64,000 bases of DNA from Prostheceraeus crozeri (Eukaryota; Platyhelminthes; Polycladida; Euryleptidae). Position numbers and translations under genes: made by a program. Positions 11,720 through 23,619 of the stretch are shown in pieces. How positions within the stretch are numbered: position 1 is the first letter of the stretch; the number at the start of each line of letters is the position of its first letter. The notes below the pieces were generated by a model. The model searched no databases. It was not told where the DNA came from and saw nothing but the letters and a program-made list of their open reading frames with translations. The DNA lies in contig CAJQUW010012890.1 of assembly GCA_907163375.1 (NCBI GenBank), positions 744,001 through 808,000 on the forward strand. The letters are read 5' to 3'.

Positions 11720-13922
11720 GCTTCACTGAATGTTACGCACGTAAAGGATTGAGACATAGGCTATCATCCAAAGACGAAACATTTTTGGAAAGTTCATAAT
11801 CTATTTTAATTCCACTTTTACCTAGAGACGCCAAGCGGTAGCGCTAGGACCAGCAGATTGAACGAGCACTGCGATTAATTTCCTTTGAGTATCGTGCTTG
11901 TATATGATTCAGGGTTGTATGCTTTCATGTCAATTAAAAATTTGCAAATAAAAAAGATTTGCAGAAAACCTGGCAACCCTGCTGGTGCGAATTCAAGCAA
12001 AAAGATGAAATACCCAACAAGGTAGGTTGAAGATGAAGAGGGCATGCAGATAAGCACATGTTTTGAGAATTTATATCAATAATTATTTGTAAAGTTATTT
12101 AGGATTTATATGCAGCCTTTCAGCAATTAGCATTACTGCTATGCATTAAACAATTTCTGAGTTTTCCCTTATTTACTTCAGATCATTTATAAAGTAAAAA
12201 ACAATTGCAAATTCCTGTAACTTGTAAAAGAAACCTGCATCCTTCTACATAATGGGCACATATGATGATGGAAAGCGCTTGCGTAAAATGATTCGTCAAG
12301 CGCAAGGCTGGAAATTCAAAAGTTTCATTCTCCAAAAGGTTCCAAAAATGAATGAATGGCTTAATTCGTGCTTAAGACTATGTGGAGTTTTCAATCTATC
12401 AACTTCTCAATTACTCAATTCAATAGACGTGACTCATCAATCTACTGCTTTCTTCATTATATGACCACAACTTTATCGACACAAGCGAGACCCGTTAACC
12501 TCATCTCTGATTCCCTGTACTCCTCTCTATCTGTCTCTCTCTTCTGAAAGAAATGTTGTAAAATTTGTAATCTTGATGGCAAAGCAATTCCTTTTTTCTA
12601 AACCACGCCCACTAAAATCAGATACCATAAAGAGAATGAAACGAAGCTAAATACTCTTACGACAATCTGAAAATGTAATCCGTCGATTCCTGAGCGATAC
12701 TGAATGTCATAACAAGAAGATATATTCTCATCTAAAGCCAGGCGTACAGCTGCTATCACTCTTAACACAGTGGAGTAAAAAAAGTGAGGAATAAAATAAC
12801 TCAGCTGGAAGACAGATTGAGAATTGCTGTTTGAAATCCTCAAACCGATATCATTCACTCATTTGATAAAGGGTCTTTCGATAAGTATGGCAAAAGTAGT
12901 TCTCATGTTTGATTGTCCTGTTTGATTTTATAGATTTGTCAGTTTAAATCATGGTATTGTCAATTTCTATGGTTTAAATGAATGCTGAAAACAGGACTTT
13001 TGTTGAATAGATATTGAACCAATCATAGCAGATCATAATAAGCGTTGATCTGACGAGAAGTGTTTTGACGTTGTTTCGTTAGAAACTAAAGCAATGACCA
13101 AGAATTGACGAAATACATCATCCACGCAAGTGATCTAGATACCGCTTTGTTTGTTTATCTGCAACAATAACATCGGTTGTCATGACATCTTCATTATCTT
13201 CAACAGCAAATCGGTCAAGCTGCCAGCTACGAGGAATCCCTAGTATCCCATCAAAAACAACAAATTATGGCATCGCAGAATGATAGTGCATAAACCTACA
13301 TATTGTAATTGCTATTGAACTCCATTGCATGTACGTATAGATGAACACCCGAAAAACAAGCAATCAACTTTTTATAGGCACTCAATTCAGGGCTCAAAAT
13401 GCAAAATCAGCAAAGGCAATAGATATCTACAAAGCTGATCTTCGTGAAGCGATAGTCAACCAACATTTGTTGCCGAAAGTCAGTTCCAAGTGTGAAATGG
13501 ATTACCAGAAAAATATTAACTTTCTCAGATAACTCACATGCAGAAGTGACAAAGCTTAGGTCGAGCTGAGAAAGAAACTGAGGGAAGTGCATTTTGAAAT
13601 GATGCTAATCGGCAGAGATCCATGCTTAAAAGACCGGCTGAAACACCAAATGAGCCTCATACCGTCTTCGTGCAATGAAGTATTTCTATATAGGTGATGT
13701 TATAGAAGTCGATGCATGAGTGTAAGGAATTCTATGATTTGATACCGCCAAATTTGTCCGAAGTTTCAAAATTCATGTTTTACAATCATGTAGAGCATGC
13801 TCACAAAATCTATTCACAAGAAATAGCTTTTAAGACTTCAGTGTCATTGCGAGAAAAAGTAGACCCTGCAAAATTATAACAAATGGATAAGAAAAAAAAT
13901 CAGGAGTAAGTCAGAGCAAGCT
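11720..13922. other. Intergenic stretch, no gene recognised
   Basis: Only short open frames without recognisable domains occur (for example 12252-12464 and 13341-13532). They lie in AT-rich DNA and carry no conserved motif. No RNA gene or repeat boundary could be supported. Confidence 0.4.
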
Positions 13923-14857
13923 TTAACTCTCATCAGAGACTTGAGCTTTTTCACACCCTCTGAGACCTGAAGGGGTCCAGTGAACCCCTTTTACAAATTC
14001 TCAGTTAAACTGCTTAAATCGATATCAAACATTAGGGAAGTTGATTTTAAGTTAAACAATTATGCTTCCGTGTAGCAAGTCGAAATAGCTACTTCTTTGA
14101 CTGTCTTTCAGCCTCCTCAGTAAACACATGCGAAAATGTGCTGTTCTTTGTAATTCAACGACATTTAGTACAGTATCAGTTGTACCAAGAGGCGGTTTTA
14201 CGATGCTTGCTGTTGCCTTGTAACCTCAGACAGTTGATTTTAATGAAATTGAATTATTTTATGCAGAACCCTCACATTTGTCCATTGTTTCAAATATATC
14301 CATACCAATCGGAAATAGGCCTAAACTGAGCAATAATTGCTGCATTTTAAGTCCCTCAAAACATCAAACTCATCAATTTCTGCTGTGAAAACTTTGCCAA
14401 CAGGCTGTACAGTCTGTTTTTAGTGTTGAACTATAAATATCACGATAGCTTTAATTTTGAACATTGATTTATGCTGATTTGCTCATGTCGACCAACCAGT
14501 CATGCACTATCATGTGCGAAAACAAAATATTCACATTGTGCGATCTTCTAGCACAACGCACATGCAAGAGCATGATGTAAGCATTGAATAAATGAATTTC
14601 ACTCACTATGCATCATCGTGGACATGCACAAAATCATTTTTCATGTGATAGTAAAAATTTTGTTATGGGAATTTCTACACCCTCTGAGACCCCCATACTT
14701 CTACTGATTCAATTGAAATGAAATAGCACATACAGATTCCCTGTCAAAAATGATGATTTTGCATGGGCATGAGCGGTTGATATATCCTCAGCACAAGTAA
14801 AATAGAAAAATATGTCTCCGGGGTCCACTGGACCCTCCTCAGATCTCTGAGGGTTAT
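13923..14857 (+). mobile_element. Family C piggyBac-like element, copy 1
   Basis: TTAA (13923-13926) is followed by CTCTCATCAGAG on the left. The right end reads CTCTGAGGG followed by TTAT (14854-14857), a decayed TTAA. Subterminal blocks contain the palindrome-like GGGTCCACTGGACCC and ACACCCTCTGAGACC. Other copies are 34998-35951 (inverted) and 42833-43278. The TTAA sites and the inverted CCCTCWGAG ends indicate a piggyBac-type non-autonomous family. There is no transposase inside. Confidence 0.75.
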
Positions 14858-15018
14858 AGGGTCAACAGAGCTATTTATATGTAGAATCAACTTTCAGATT
14901 TCATTGGTCGGGATCCATTCCCTTTTGTTTTCAGAAATATATGTGCGAATTTATTTCTATGTCTGTATGTAACTACGCCTACTTCTTATGCTTACCCTCA
15001 CTTTGGAAGGTGCAATGC

Positions 15019-15444
15019 CACAGAATTACATTGTTTAAGCGTGTCACTTTGCTAGAAGTGCAAACTGATTCAAAACGATGGCGCATGCATGAGCTTACTA
15101 AGTGAGCAAAAAGACATTTTTATTTGCTTCAGATCATTGCGCAAAAGTTTTCTCAATAATGCTGGGCCCTCTGATCATTATTAAAAATATTAGCAGGCGC
15201 ACGAAAAAACGTTCACAAACTTCTCTGTAGAACTTGACATCGTCTGTGTCTCTTTGCTGTGTGATCCGGTTTATAACAGTCACTGAAGTTTCGCACAATT
15301 TGGCGTGTTTAATGTTGAACTGGCTGCTGATTGTTCGATTGATGTATTATTATGTCAGCAGATTGTGCATTTTCATTGACGTTCCATTTTCCAATGTTTC
15401 CTTTCTAGTCAAGCAGAAGAAGAGACGACCTGTCTAATTCTGTG
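15019..15444. mobile_element. Family A TIR element, copy 2
   Basis: A 426-bp element with CACAGAATTACA on the left and TCTAATTCTGTG on the right. Compared with copy 1 it lacks roughly 100 bp of the left interior but keeps the right half nearly base for base (ACAAACTTCTCTGTAGAAC and GTGTGATCCGG blocks). Confidence 0.75.
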
Positions 15445-16014
15445 TGTAGTGCAACACTCGTTTCTGCGACTAAATAACGACTGGAGTAATGTGCAAAGGC
15501 ATGCGTTAAATTGCAAACTGTCACTCGATGAACTGTATTTTTGACGATCGTTCAATGATTTATCATTAAGGTCAGTATCACTTGACATGAAAGGACGAAA
15601 CCGGCTGGAATATGGAAGTCAGTTGGAAAATGTCATCATTCTTCATTTCATCGGCAAATCACTTTTTATTTTCATTGAATGAATATGGGAGAGTCATTGA
15701 AGTTGAAAATGCACATTTACAGATTGAGTGCATTCGGTTGTAGTACTTGCATTGAGAATTTATTCCATTAATACTTGTCAATAAATCATACTAGACAAAT
15801 CTCAAAATATACTTCATTAACAGCATACGACTCGTATGAAGTAGCCGATCATTTCTCTCACAGTAAAATAAGCAAGAATGGCCTTCATATTTTCACCGGA
15901 TATTCGAGACAAAATTCCCAAAAAAGATCATCACCAATCACGAAACAATACATAGAACACTTCGTTGCAGGAATCCCACCATATGAATGACTCGACATTC
16001 CCCACCACACGAAC
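15445..16014. other. Intergenic stretch, no gene recognised
   Basis: An open frame of 71 codons at 15775-15990 has no recognisable domain and ends just before the minisatellite. It is not supported as a gene. Confidence 0.35.
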
Positions 16015-16441
16015 GCAATTATTCGATGACAGCAATTAAACAATTGCAATTATTCGATGACTGCAATCAATAGATTGCAATTATTCGATGACAGCAATCA
16101 ATAGATTGCAATTATTCGATGACTGCAATCAATAGATTGCAATTATTCGATGACAGCAAAAGAGCAATTGCAATTATTCGATGACAGCAAAAACAATTGC
16201 AATTAATCGATTACAGCAATGGCAATTATTCGACGACAACAATCAAGCAATTCCAATTACTCGATGACAACAATCAAGCAGTGGCAACTATTCGACGACA
16301 GAAATAAAGAAATTGCAATTATTCGATGACAGCAATAAAGCAATTGCACTTATTCAATGACAGCAATTAAACAATGGCAATTATTCGCTTACAAATCAAT
16401 AAATTGCAATTTTTCGATGGCAACAATCAAGTAGTTGCAAA
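16015..16441. repeat. Minisatellite, 31-bp unit, about 13-14 copies
   Basis: Tandem head-to-tail units of about 31 bp built on CAATTATTCGATGACAGCAA followed by a short variable tail (TCAATAGATTG, TTAAACAATTG and similar). Copies diverge more toward the right. The unit contains no spacer-like unique sequence, so it is not a CRISPR array. Confidence 0.92.
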
Positions 16442-17644
16442 TAGGCGGCATTTTATTTATACAATCAAATCAATTCAATTGACTTTTTAGAGCCACTCGT
16501 TTGACTCAGTTCCGGGACATGACAGGCATAGAGGGACGCTGTGATATTCGAGACATGAAGTGGCGGGTGACGATTTTCTTAGGTCAAAACTGACTGAAGG
16601 AATGATTGCATTCGTTAATGTATGTTTTGTCTGCAACCACTTGTTTTGTTTATATTCATCTTTTGCACTTCACGATGAACGAAGTCGACTATTTTTGATC
16701 AAGTCAGTTTCATCGCAATTTCTCCAGGTGCTAGTGAGAAGACATTTTCATACGGTATGTTTCCACCCATTTTCTCAGCAGGATTATTTTGAGGAGGGAA
16801 ATGCTCAGGAATATCATCTTGGCAAAATATCGACAGTTTTGAAGCTAAATTTCCTCCAAGGTGTGAGACAGGCAGTTGGAGACAATAAATTTGTATGAAT
16901 TTGTAATTAACATCTTTGTTCATTCTAATTTGAATCTTCTGAATTGCTAACTCCTCAGGCAACAGGTTGCCTTCACACGACAGCCATGAAGCACGCAATC
17001 TTTCGTCGTCATTTCAAACATCATTGAGAAATGAAGCTAATCAAGCGGGATAATGAGACTGAAGACGAAGTTTTAAAGATCTTCGATCACCTTGATCAAG
17101 ACTTGAGGGAATATCGAAAACCAGCAACATCGAATGCATCCATAGATTTTCCATTTGCAATAGGTTGCAAATTCTGCCGTTCTTTAGTGCTCGCATCATA
17201 TAAATAAACTGTTTATCTGAAGTTTGCGAGAATGGAAATTGACTCAAAGTCGCGGCACATTCGAGGGAACTAAGTTGGGGCATGAAGAACCAATTAAAGG
17301 CTTCGATTTACTCATGTGACTGATTCTAACCCAATGATACAGACGTTGGCAGGTGCATCTAAGTGAAAATGCGTGCGATGTATGTGCCGTTATTGTGCAT
17401 TGCATGAAGCTTAATTTCCATTCTAGAGGTTTTATTGTTGTCATTTTCTATGGCTCGCATTGATATCTACACTGTATATCTTCATAGAAATCTGACAGTG
17501 ATTAATTATCGCACAGTAGCGTCCACTTGTCTCACAGTAAAGCTGGATTCATACTAGATACGTAAAACCAATCTAGATGCAATTTCAATCTAGATTATGT
17601 TTTGACGCTATTTCAATTGGCTTTCATACTTCAGTCATTTATTA
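16442..17644. other. Intergenic stretch, no gene recognised
   Basis: Several reverse-strand open frames of 66-99 codons (16699-16998, 17041-17283, 17244-17444) overlap or abut. None shows a recognisable domain. They may be remains of a decayed mobile element, but nothing identifies it. Confidence 0.3.
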
Positions 17645-17939
17645 GTTCGGCAGCCAGAGCGAGTTTCTGCGAACGAGGCCGAAAATGACACTTTCACAGA
17701 ATGATGTACAACCTACGAATTTACACGTCTGCCGAGTTCTAGTGAGTTCCTCTTCTTGTCAAACAGGATCAAAGAAAAACACATGTAAATCCAATGGGAC
17801 GCAGATTGCAGTTTTTAGTAAAAATGACATTTTCTATGTTTTCTCAGATTAACCGAAACGTACTAAGCCCAGAGTCATAATTTTTGGAATGGAATGTCAT
17901 TAGGTCATTTCATTTCATGTTCATGCATCCCTGTCTTTT

Positions 17940-20900
17940 TTTATTTTTATTGATCACAACAGCTACAGCAATAAGCCAATTACAGCCGTCGACGAAAAAA
18001 TTGAAATTACATAGGGAAAGAAAAGGTATAAAACACAAGTGCTAAAATTGAAGACATTCGACAAAGCAAAATGCGCTTAAAGGAAGCGCTGCTATTCACA
18101 AAGAGATCGTCATTACACAAAGAATTTGCCAAATTACAACATCTTGGTATGAAATCTTTCTTGCGCAGCAAGAGACGGCTTTATTTCTTGCGAGCAAGTA
18201 ACACAGTGTGTCTTGTGCAGCTCACTGGAATGCTGTAAAATACCGCCGAAATGAGATCCAAACAATTTGCTTGACCACGAACAATTTTTTGAAATAATAG
18301 CAAGTCCGCAATTTTACAGTCCGCAAAGAGAGCATATCGCATGTTGGGATTTGTCAAAAGAGTCATAAAATCCTCAACTGATGTACATGTCCTAAACGTT
18401 TTATTCAATGCGCATATTCGTTCTCACGTCGATTATTGTTCATCAGTTTGGTCTACTGACTACAAATGTTTGTACAGCAAGCTGGAAGGTATTCAAAAGC
18501 GATTTGTGAAACACCTTTGCTTTGTGAGCAATATTGATGTATAGATGTATAGAGGTTTCAAGAGTAGTCAAGCTAAATTGTGTGCACAAACTTTCATAAT
18601 TATCTGAACAATAACGGATATTACTCACAAAGCAAAGGTGTTTCACAAATCGCTTTTGAATACCTTCCAGCTTGCTGTACAAACATTTGTAGTCAGTAGA
18701 CCAAACTGATGAACAATAATCGACGTGAGAACGAATATACGCATTGAATAAAACGTTTAGGACATGTACATCAGTTGAGGATTTTATGACTCTTTTGACA
18801 AATCCCAACATGCGATATGCTCTCTTTACAATCATGCTTATATAAGCGTTAAATGATAAATTAGAAGAAAAAATCACTCCAAGATCTTTTATCTCCTTAA
18901 CATGCCGCAGAAAACTATTGCTGAGCACATAATCAAAGCTGACATGGCGGCTACGTTTCAAAGAAAAATCAATGAAGCAACACTTCCGTAGGTTATATTT
19001 CATTAACCATTTTGAGCACCACAGTACAAGATTATTGAGATCACATTGTAACTCGAGACAGTCATTCAAAGAATCTATCCGCTTAAATACTTTAACATCA
19101 TCAGCGAATAGTAAGCATTCGCTAGACTGAAAACATGAAGTGATGTCGTTGATGTACATAAGAAACAATGAGAGTCCTAAAATGGATCACTGAGGAACCC
19201 CAGAAGAGACTGGAACCCAAACTGACTTTTCACCAGCTCAAAACAGAACCACTCATGCCAAACTGATTGCACATTTTGAGAAGCAGCAGCTTGTGCGGAA
19301 CAATCAAACGCCTTTTGAAAATCAGCATACACTGAATGAACTTGGGCACAGTCATCTAATGCCGATGAGACAAAATCCTTATAACATAAAAGATTCGTCG
19401 TAATGGATCTACCTGGAGTAAAACCATGTTGCTGATCACATATCAAAGTTTGCAAATGCTTCTTCAAAGCTTTATTAACAATGCTTTCAAAAATTTTAGA
19501 GATCACAGGTTGAATCGATATAGGACGATAGGATTCTATACAAGATTTCTCACCACTTCGTTTATAAATCGGAACAATGTTGTTAAACTTTAAAAGGGCG
19601 GGAATTTCACTCCTACTTATCGACATACATGTATTGAAAATAGTTGCAAGAGGATAACACAAGTGGTCGGCACATCTGACCAGAAAAACAGCAGATAGAC
19701 TGTCATAACCACTAGAAACATGTGGATTCAGAGCCAACAATTCAGACATCATTTGTTCAGATGTAACAGTGGGTAATTTAAACGGAATAACATGAAATAA
19801 ACAGTCAGGAGTATGAAAATTATCATGAACCGAAAAGACTGATTCAAAGTATTTACAAAAGCCTCTAGCAATTTCGCGAGGGGTAGAAAGCTCACTGTCT
19901 TTGAATCGCATAATACTAGGGATCACATTTGACGACTTCATAGTTTTTACAAAAGACCAGAAACGTTTAGGATTTGACTTCATATCATCACAGATGTTTT
20001 TGAAATACACAGCATGACAGTTTTTTTGCATAAGTTTTACTTCCGAACGAAGACTAGAGAATCTTTGAAAAGCAGCAGAGGTTTTATCACGACCTGTGCT
20101 AACAAAGAGTTTACAAACTTTTTCTTTTTCCTTTACTAAGGCAATCAATTCCTTATTATACCAGTAAGGAAACTTGGATGGCTTGAAAGTAACTACAGGA
20201 ACACAGTCAGAAATAACGGCAAAAATTAGATCATAAAAATATGATAGTGCATCGCTTACACTGCTGAAGCATTCAAGATCAATCCAACATAAACATGAGA
20301 GCAGACACAAGATGTGATTGAAGTCAGCTTTCTTGAAATTAAAAGTAGTTCTATTGACAGTCGATGCTTTTACTTCACAAGGTAGAGTAACTTCAATAGC
20401 TAAAGGTTGGTGAGTCGACGAAACAGGTTTACTTGCCAAATCAGTTGACACAGAAAGATCATTGCATAGCACCAAGTCTAAAGGTTTACCATTGCACGTC
20501 GGAAGGATGTTGTATTGATGAAGTTCATTGATATCAACGACATCTAGAATGCCTGATGTAAAACTTGATACAGATGAGGAGTTGGAGCACTCAGCATGAT
20601 AATGAGCATCACTAAAATGCCATTGGGCATCAGACAGATTGAAGTCACCGACAATCACAACATCATCATCAACAGAGGCTTCAGTTTTCACTTTCTGCAG
20701 CGATGCTTCAAATTCCTCAACGGAAGAAGAACACGATCTTGGGGGGCATGTACACAGTTCCAATGAAAACTCTGCGATTGGAACTAACACTCACTTCAAC
20801 CCAAATGATTTCAATGCGGGTTTCAAAATCACGACGCCGAATGGAAGGAAACTTAGAGCTTACAGCAATATGCACACCACCGCGATCCTTCTTCGAACTG

Positions 20901-20960
20901 ACCTCTTCATCACGATCTCTGCGGAAAACATCATAATTAGAATTGACAAGTCTTGTCTAC
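17940..20960 (-). pseudogene. CR1/Jockey-like LINE, 5'-truncated, ORF2 decayed
   Basis: The reverse strand encodes ORF2 of a non-LTR retrotransposon. Near 20940-20800 is the AP-endonuclease region (YDVFRRDRDEE, RGGVHIAVSSKFPS), then VIVGDFNLSDAQW, then the reverse transcriptase: SYRPISIQPVISKIFE, HGFTPGRSITTNL, YADFQKAFDC, GVPQ and FADDVKVF, followed by the C-terminal CR1/Jockey region. The 5' part of the endonuclease and all of ORF1 are missing. Damage includes frameshifts near the FDC motif, a small deletion before GVPQ and a TGA where the glycine after GVPQ belongs (about 19191). An internal inverted duplication splits the 3' part. The 3' tail ends at about 17940 with an A-rich ATAAAAATAAAAAAA-like tail. 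It was inserted into family D copy 1. Confidence 0.88.
18326..18830. repeat. Inverted duplication inside the LINE, about 210-bp arms
   Basis: The left arm is about 18326-18536 and the right arm about 18620-18830, separated by about 84 bp. The arms are reverse complements with very few differences. Both encode, on opposite strands, the same LINE segment (MLGFVKRVIKSSTDVHVLNV onward). LINE sequence resumes in the original orientation to the left of 18326 (CKIADLLLFQKIV on the reverse strand), so the extra arm is an insertion within the LINE and not its end. Confidence 0.9.
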
Positions 20961-21066
20961 AAAGCTAAACACATTTAGATTTGGCGAGCCTCTTAATGTC
21001 GGCAAGCACAACATTTTGAGCAACTTAATCCACATTCAACCACATTCTCACATACATTGCCGATCA

Positions 21067-22230
21067 GATAATAATAATAATAATCGTTTATTTTCAAATG
21101 CCTCAATACTGAGAATCGTGAGGCCGAAATTCAATTACACAGAAGTATAACATAAGAAATTAATGTCATAAACAAAGAAACAACTACAAATACAAGTTTT
21201 CGATATAAACTTTCGTTATAAACCACGGTTGAAAAAACGAATCATTGTCACCAGGAAGGAATTATGTCTCATTCGGAGGCTGCATACTGGCATTCGGAAA
21301 GTTTCAGAGTATGGATTTACTTGTGGAGACAAATGCGCAAGTGGATGATCGGGATCACTAATTAATTGTTTGAATAATCTAGATGACAAAATCATACGAC
21401 GATAGTCGAGTGGTAGGAATGACGAACACTGACAAGAAGAAGTCCCACAAATTATGCGATGTGCTCTTCTTTGTACTTGGTCCATCCGGTTCGAGGATAC
21501 TGTTCCGATGTTAAAGAGCACTGCACAGCCATACTCTAATATACTTCTTATTGAAGAGTTGTATATGATCACTAGGTCATCTTTAGGAAGAAAAGGCTTC
21601 AGTCTCCTCAATGCCGATAACCTTGAATATCCTCCTTAATCACCATTCTATTTTGTTCAACCCATTTCAGGATCTCGCCATATCCATTTTTCATGCTGCT
21701 GTCAGAATCATTACTCCTGATTATTGCTGTCAGTAAAATATCATCCGCGTACTTGGTAAGTAAAATGTCTTTACAAGAAACCCTTAAATCAGAAACAAAA
21801 AAATCCGAATATCAGAGGACCAATCGAGGAACCTTGTGGAACTCCGCTTAAAACTGGTTGTGCATAACTCCTAGTACGTTTCCAACGCGTACATTGACCT
21901 CTAGATGTCAGATAATTGCACATAAAGGCAATTAAAAAATCGTCAAATTTTGCACTTATCATCTTCCTCAGTAAGAGGCTGTGCGAGACTTTATCAAATC
22001 CCTTTGTTAAGTCAATTGACAACAAGTGGCAATCAAACACATCCTTTTCCAATGTCTTTCGGGCATTGGGAGCAGGGAAATCGAGCGGACATTTCTTAAA
22101 TTTGGAGGGTTGCTTTTCGGGATTGGTACTATGTCAGCTTGCTTCCAAGCCAAAGGTAAGTCTGCATGAGCAATACATTTGTTGAAGATAATCGATAGAG
22201 GAGTCGATAGCATGATGAGTAGATGCATGA
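21067..22230 (-). pseudogene. Second CR1-like LINE fragment, 5'-truncated
   Basis: Reverse-strand fragments in order from the right: STPLSIIFNKCIAHADLPL and WKQADIVPIPK (RT entry), then LLSIDLTKGFDKVSHSLLL (the palm region with the first catalytic Asp), then SGVPQGSSIGPLIF. Further left is the C-terminal region (YNSSIRSILEYGCAV, RRAHRIICG). The segment that should carry the YADD box lies in out-of-frame DNA at about 21640-21790, where a related reading can be glimpsed (CKDILLTKYADD). Several frameshifts are present. The 3' end is a run of ATT/AAT triplets at 21067-21083, a simple-repeat tail as in CR1-type elements. It was inserted into family D copy 1. Confidence 0.85.
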
Positions 22231-22533
22231 TAATAGCACATCCACATCATCGGAAATAACCTAATGACATTCCATGCCAAAAATTATGACTATGGGCTTA
22301 GTACGTTTCGTTTAATCTGATAAAACATAGAGAATTTCATTTAAACCAAAAACTGCAATCTACGTCCCATTGGATTTGCATGTGTTTTTCTTTGATCTTG
22401 TCTGACAAGAAGAGGAACTCACTAGAACTCGGCAGACGTGTAGGTTCGTAGTAGGCATAGGATGTGCATCATTCTGTGAAAGTCTCACTTCCGGCCTCGT
22501 TCCCTGCAGAAACTCGTTCTGGCTGCGGACTGT

Positions 22534-22770
22534 ATGCCTCGAACTAGCGCAAGCATGTTGCTGATGTCAGAAAGAGACTTCATTGAGCTAGCCTTGTTGT
22601 TCAGATTGCGTCGAAATTCACAGAGAAGATGGTCCGTTCATCCGGTGAATATCAAGCGCCTATTGTATGGACACTACCATCGCCCAGTGCCCGAATATTT
22701 CCATGCAGATCATGGCACATTTTTTAACTTCAAACGAATGTCTCCAGCGATGTTTAAACATCTGGGTTTA
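22534..22770 (+). pseudogene. HARBI1/PIF-like transposase, N-terminal exon fragment
   Basis: From an ATG at 22534 the frame reads to about RRNSQRRWSVHPVNIKRL, then PEYFHADHGTFFNFKRMSPA. This corresponds to the N-terminal region of PIF/Harbinger transposases (R-WWVHP-N ... F--YFRMS---F). It stops resembling the family after KHLGLV near 22770, where either an intron begins or the gene is broken. The DDE catalytic part was not found downstream. It begins only a few bases beyond the right end of family D copy 1. Confidence 0.65.
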
Positions 22771-23619
22771 GTGACAACTTTACTAATATACACATTTTTA
22801 ATATGCAATTACTTCTTTTATGATTGACATTCCCAGGAGGTACTCGGTCAAATTATGATTAAACTTACATGTACGTTTCTGAGGTTCGGTCAAATTCAAA
22901 ACTTGGGCCACTTTCATTTAGGCTGCATTGGTCATCTCCTGGTTCATATGAAACTGCGAGGATGCATCGTAGAGATGCTCATATTTTTTTAATTTCGTTA
23001 ACAAACAATTCTAACTCATACGGGTATTACTTCGGAGGGGCCATTTTCTATCGAATACAAAGTAACAATGACTTACTTAGCGACCGGCTAATCGCGAGTA
23101 ATCGATGCTCTACACTTGCATACCGCATCGTTATGATGATAGCAAAAATCAGCAATCCTCCCAAATACCTAGGATTTCACGTATTCTCCGCATTCTACCG
23201 CTATGATGAAGATAATCCGCCTTTACCGCTGTATATCATGAATTCCGCATTTGTCCTCAAAAGAATGCGACTCGTGCACTTGGTAGAAAGTAAGTGGCTC
23301 TGACATGAGGCTGCAGAGCTAATAGAAATGCGTACTACCAACCATTTTATGCTCAAGGGGTTGAAGATCTGGAGAAGGAAGCGGCAGCCCCTATCAGTGG
23401 CTTCATTTTTTCTCGCTTCAAGGAATAAGCTCGTAGGGGAGGTTTCATCTCATCACAACTGGATGGCATGTGATGATGCAAAGAACGAAACGGAATGTGA
23501 ACGAACGGGAAGAATCATGTAAAAAAGTAATAATTTCTATAGAACAACTCTTGGAGCTGTGTTTATCAGAGTAATGCAAAATTTCATTCATCTGTACCGG
23601 TATGTTATTTGTCTTTTTT
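22771..23619. other. Unassigned stretch with one 144-codon open frame
   Basis: An open frame at 22869-23303 on the + strand (144 codons) includes AHIFLISLTNNSNSYGYYF but matched no family that I recognise. It could be a decayed exon or chance. The rest shows no supported feature. Confidence 0.25.

Larger units (their letters stand above)
17645..22535. mobile_element. Family D TIR element, copy 1, split by two LINE insertions
   Basis: The left end, AGTTCGGCAGCCAGAGCGAG at about 17645, is mirrored at the right by CTCGTTCTGGCTGCGGACT at about 22510-22530. The terminal blocks (about 17645-17935 and 22231-22535) are inverted copies of each other over roughly 250 bp, including AACGTACTAAGCCC and its complement. 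A middle block survives at about 20963-21066. Comparison with copy 2 (43957-45002) shows that the two LINEs at 17940-20960 and 21067-22230 interrupt an element that was about 700 bp long. No transposase is present and the superfamily is unresolved. Confidence 0.75.

Noticed and set aside
16015-16441. CRISPR-like array
   Set aside because: The units are head to tail with no unique spacers, and the genome is eukaryotic; it is a minisatellite.
16699-17444. Chain of reverse-strand open frames as one decayed gene
   Set aside because: The frames show no mutual continuity or recognisable domain, so a gene could not be supported.
18341-18544. Forward-strand LINE-like open frame as a separate LINE
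   Set aside because: It is the inverted arm of the duplication within the reverse-strand LINE.
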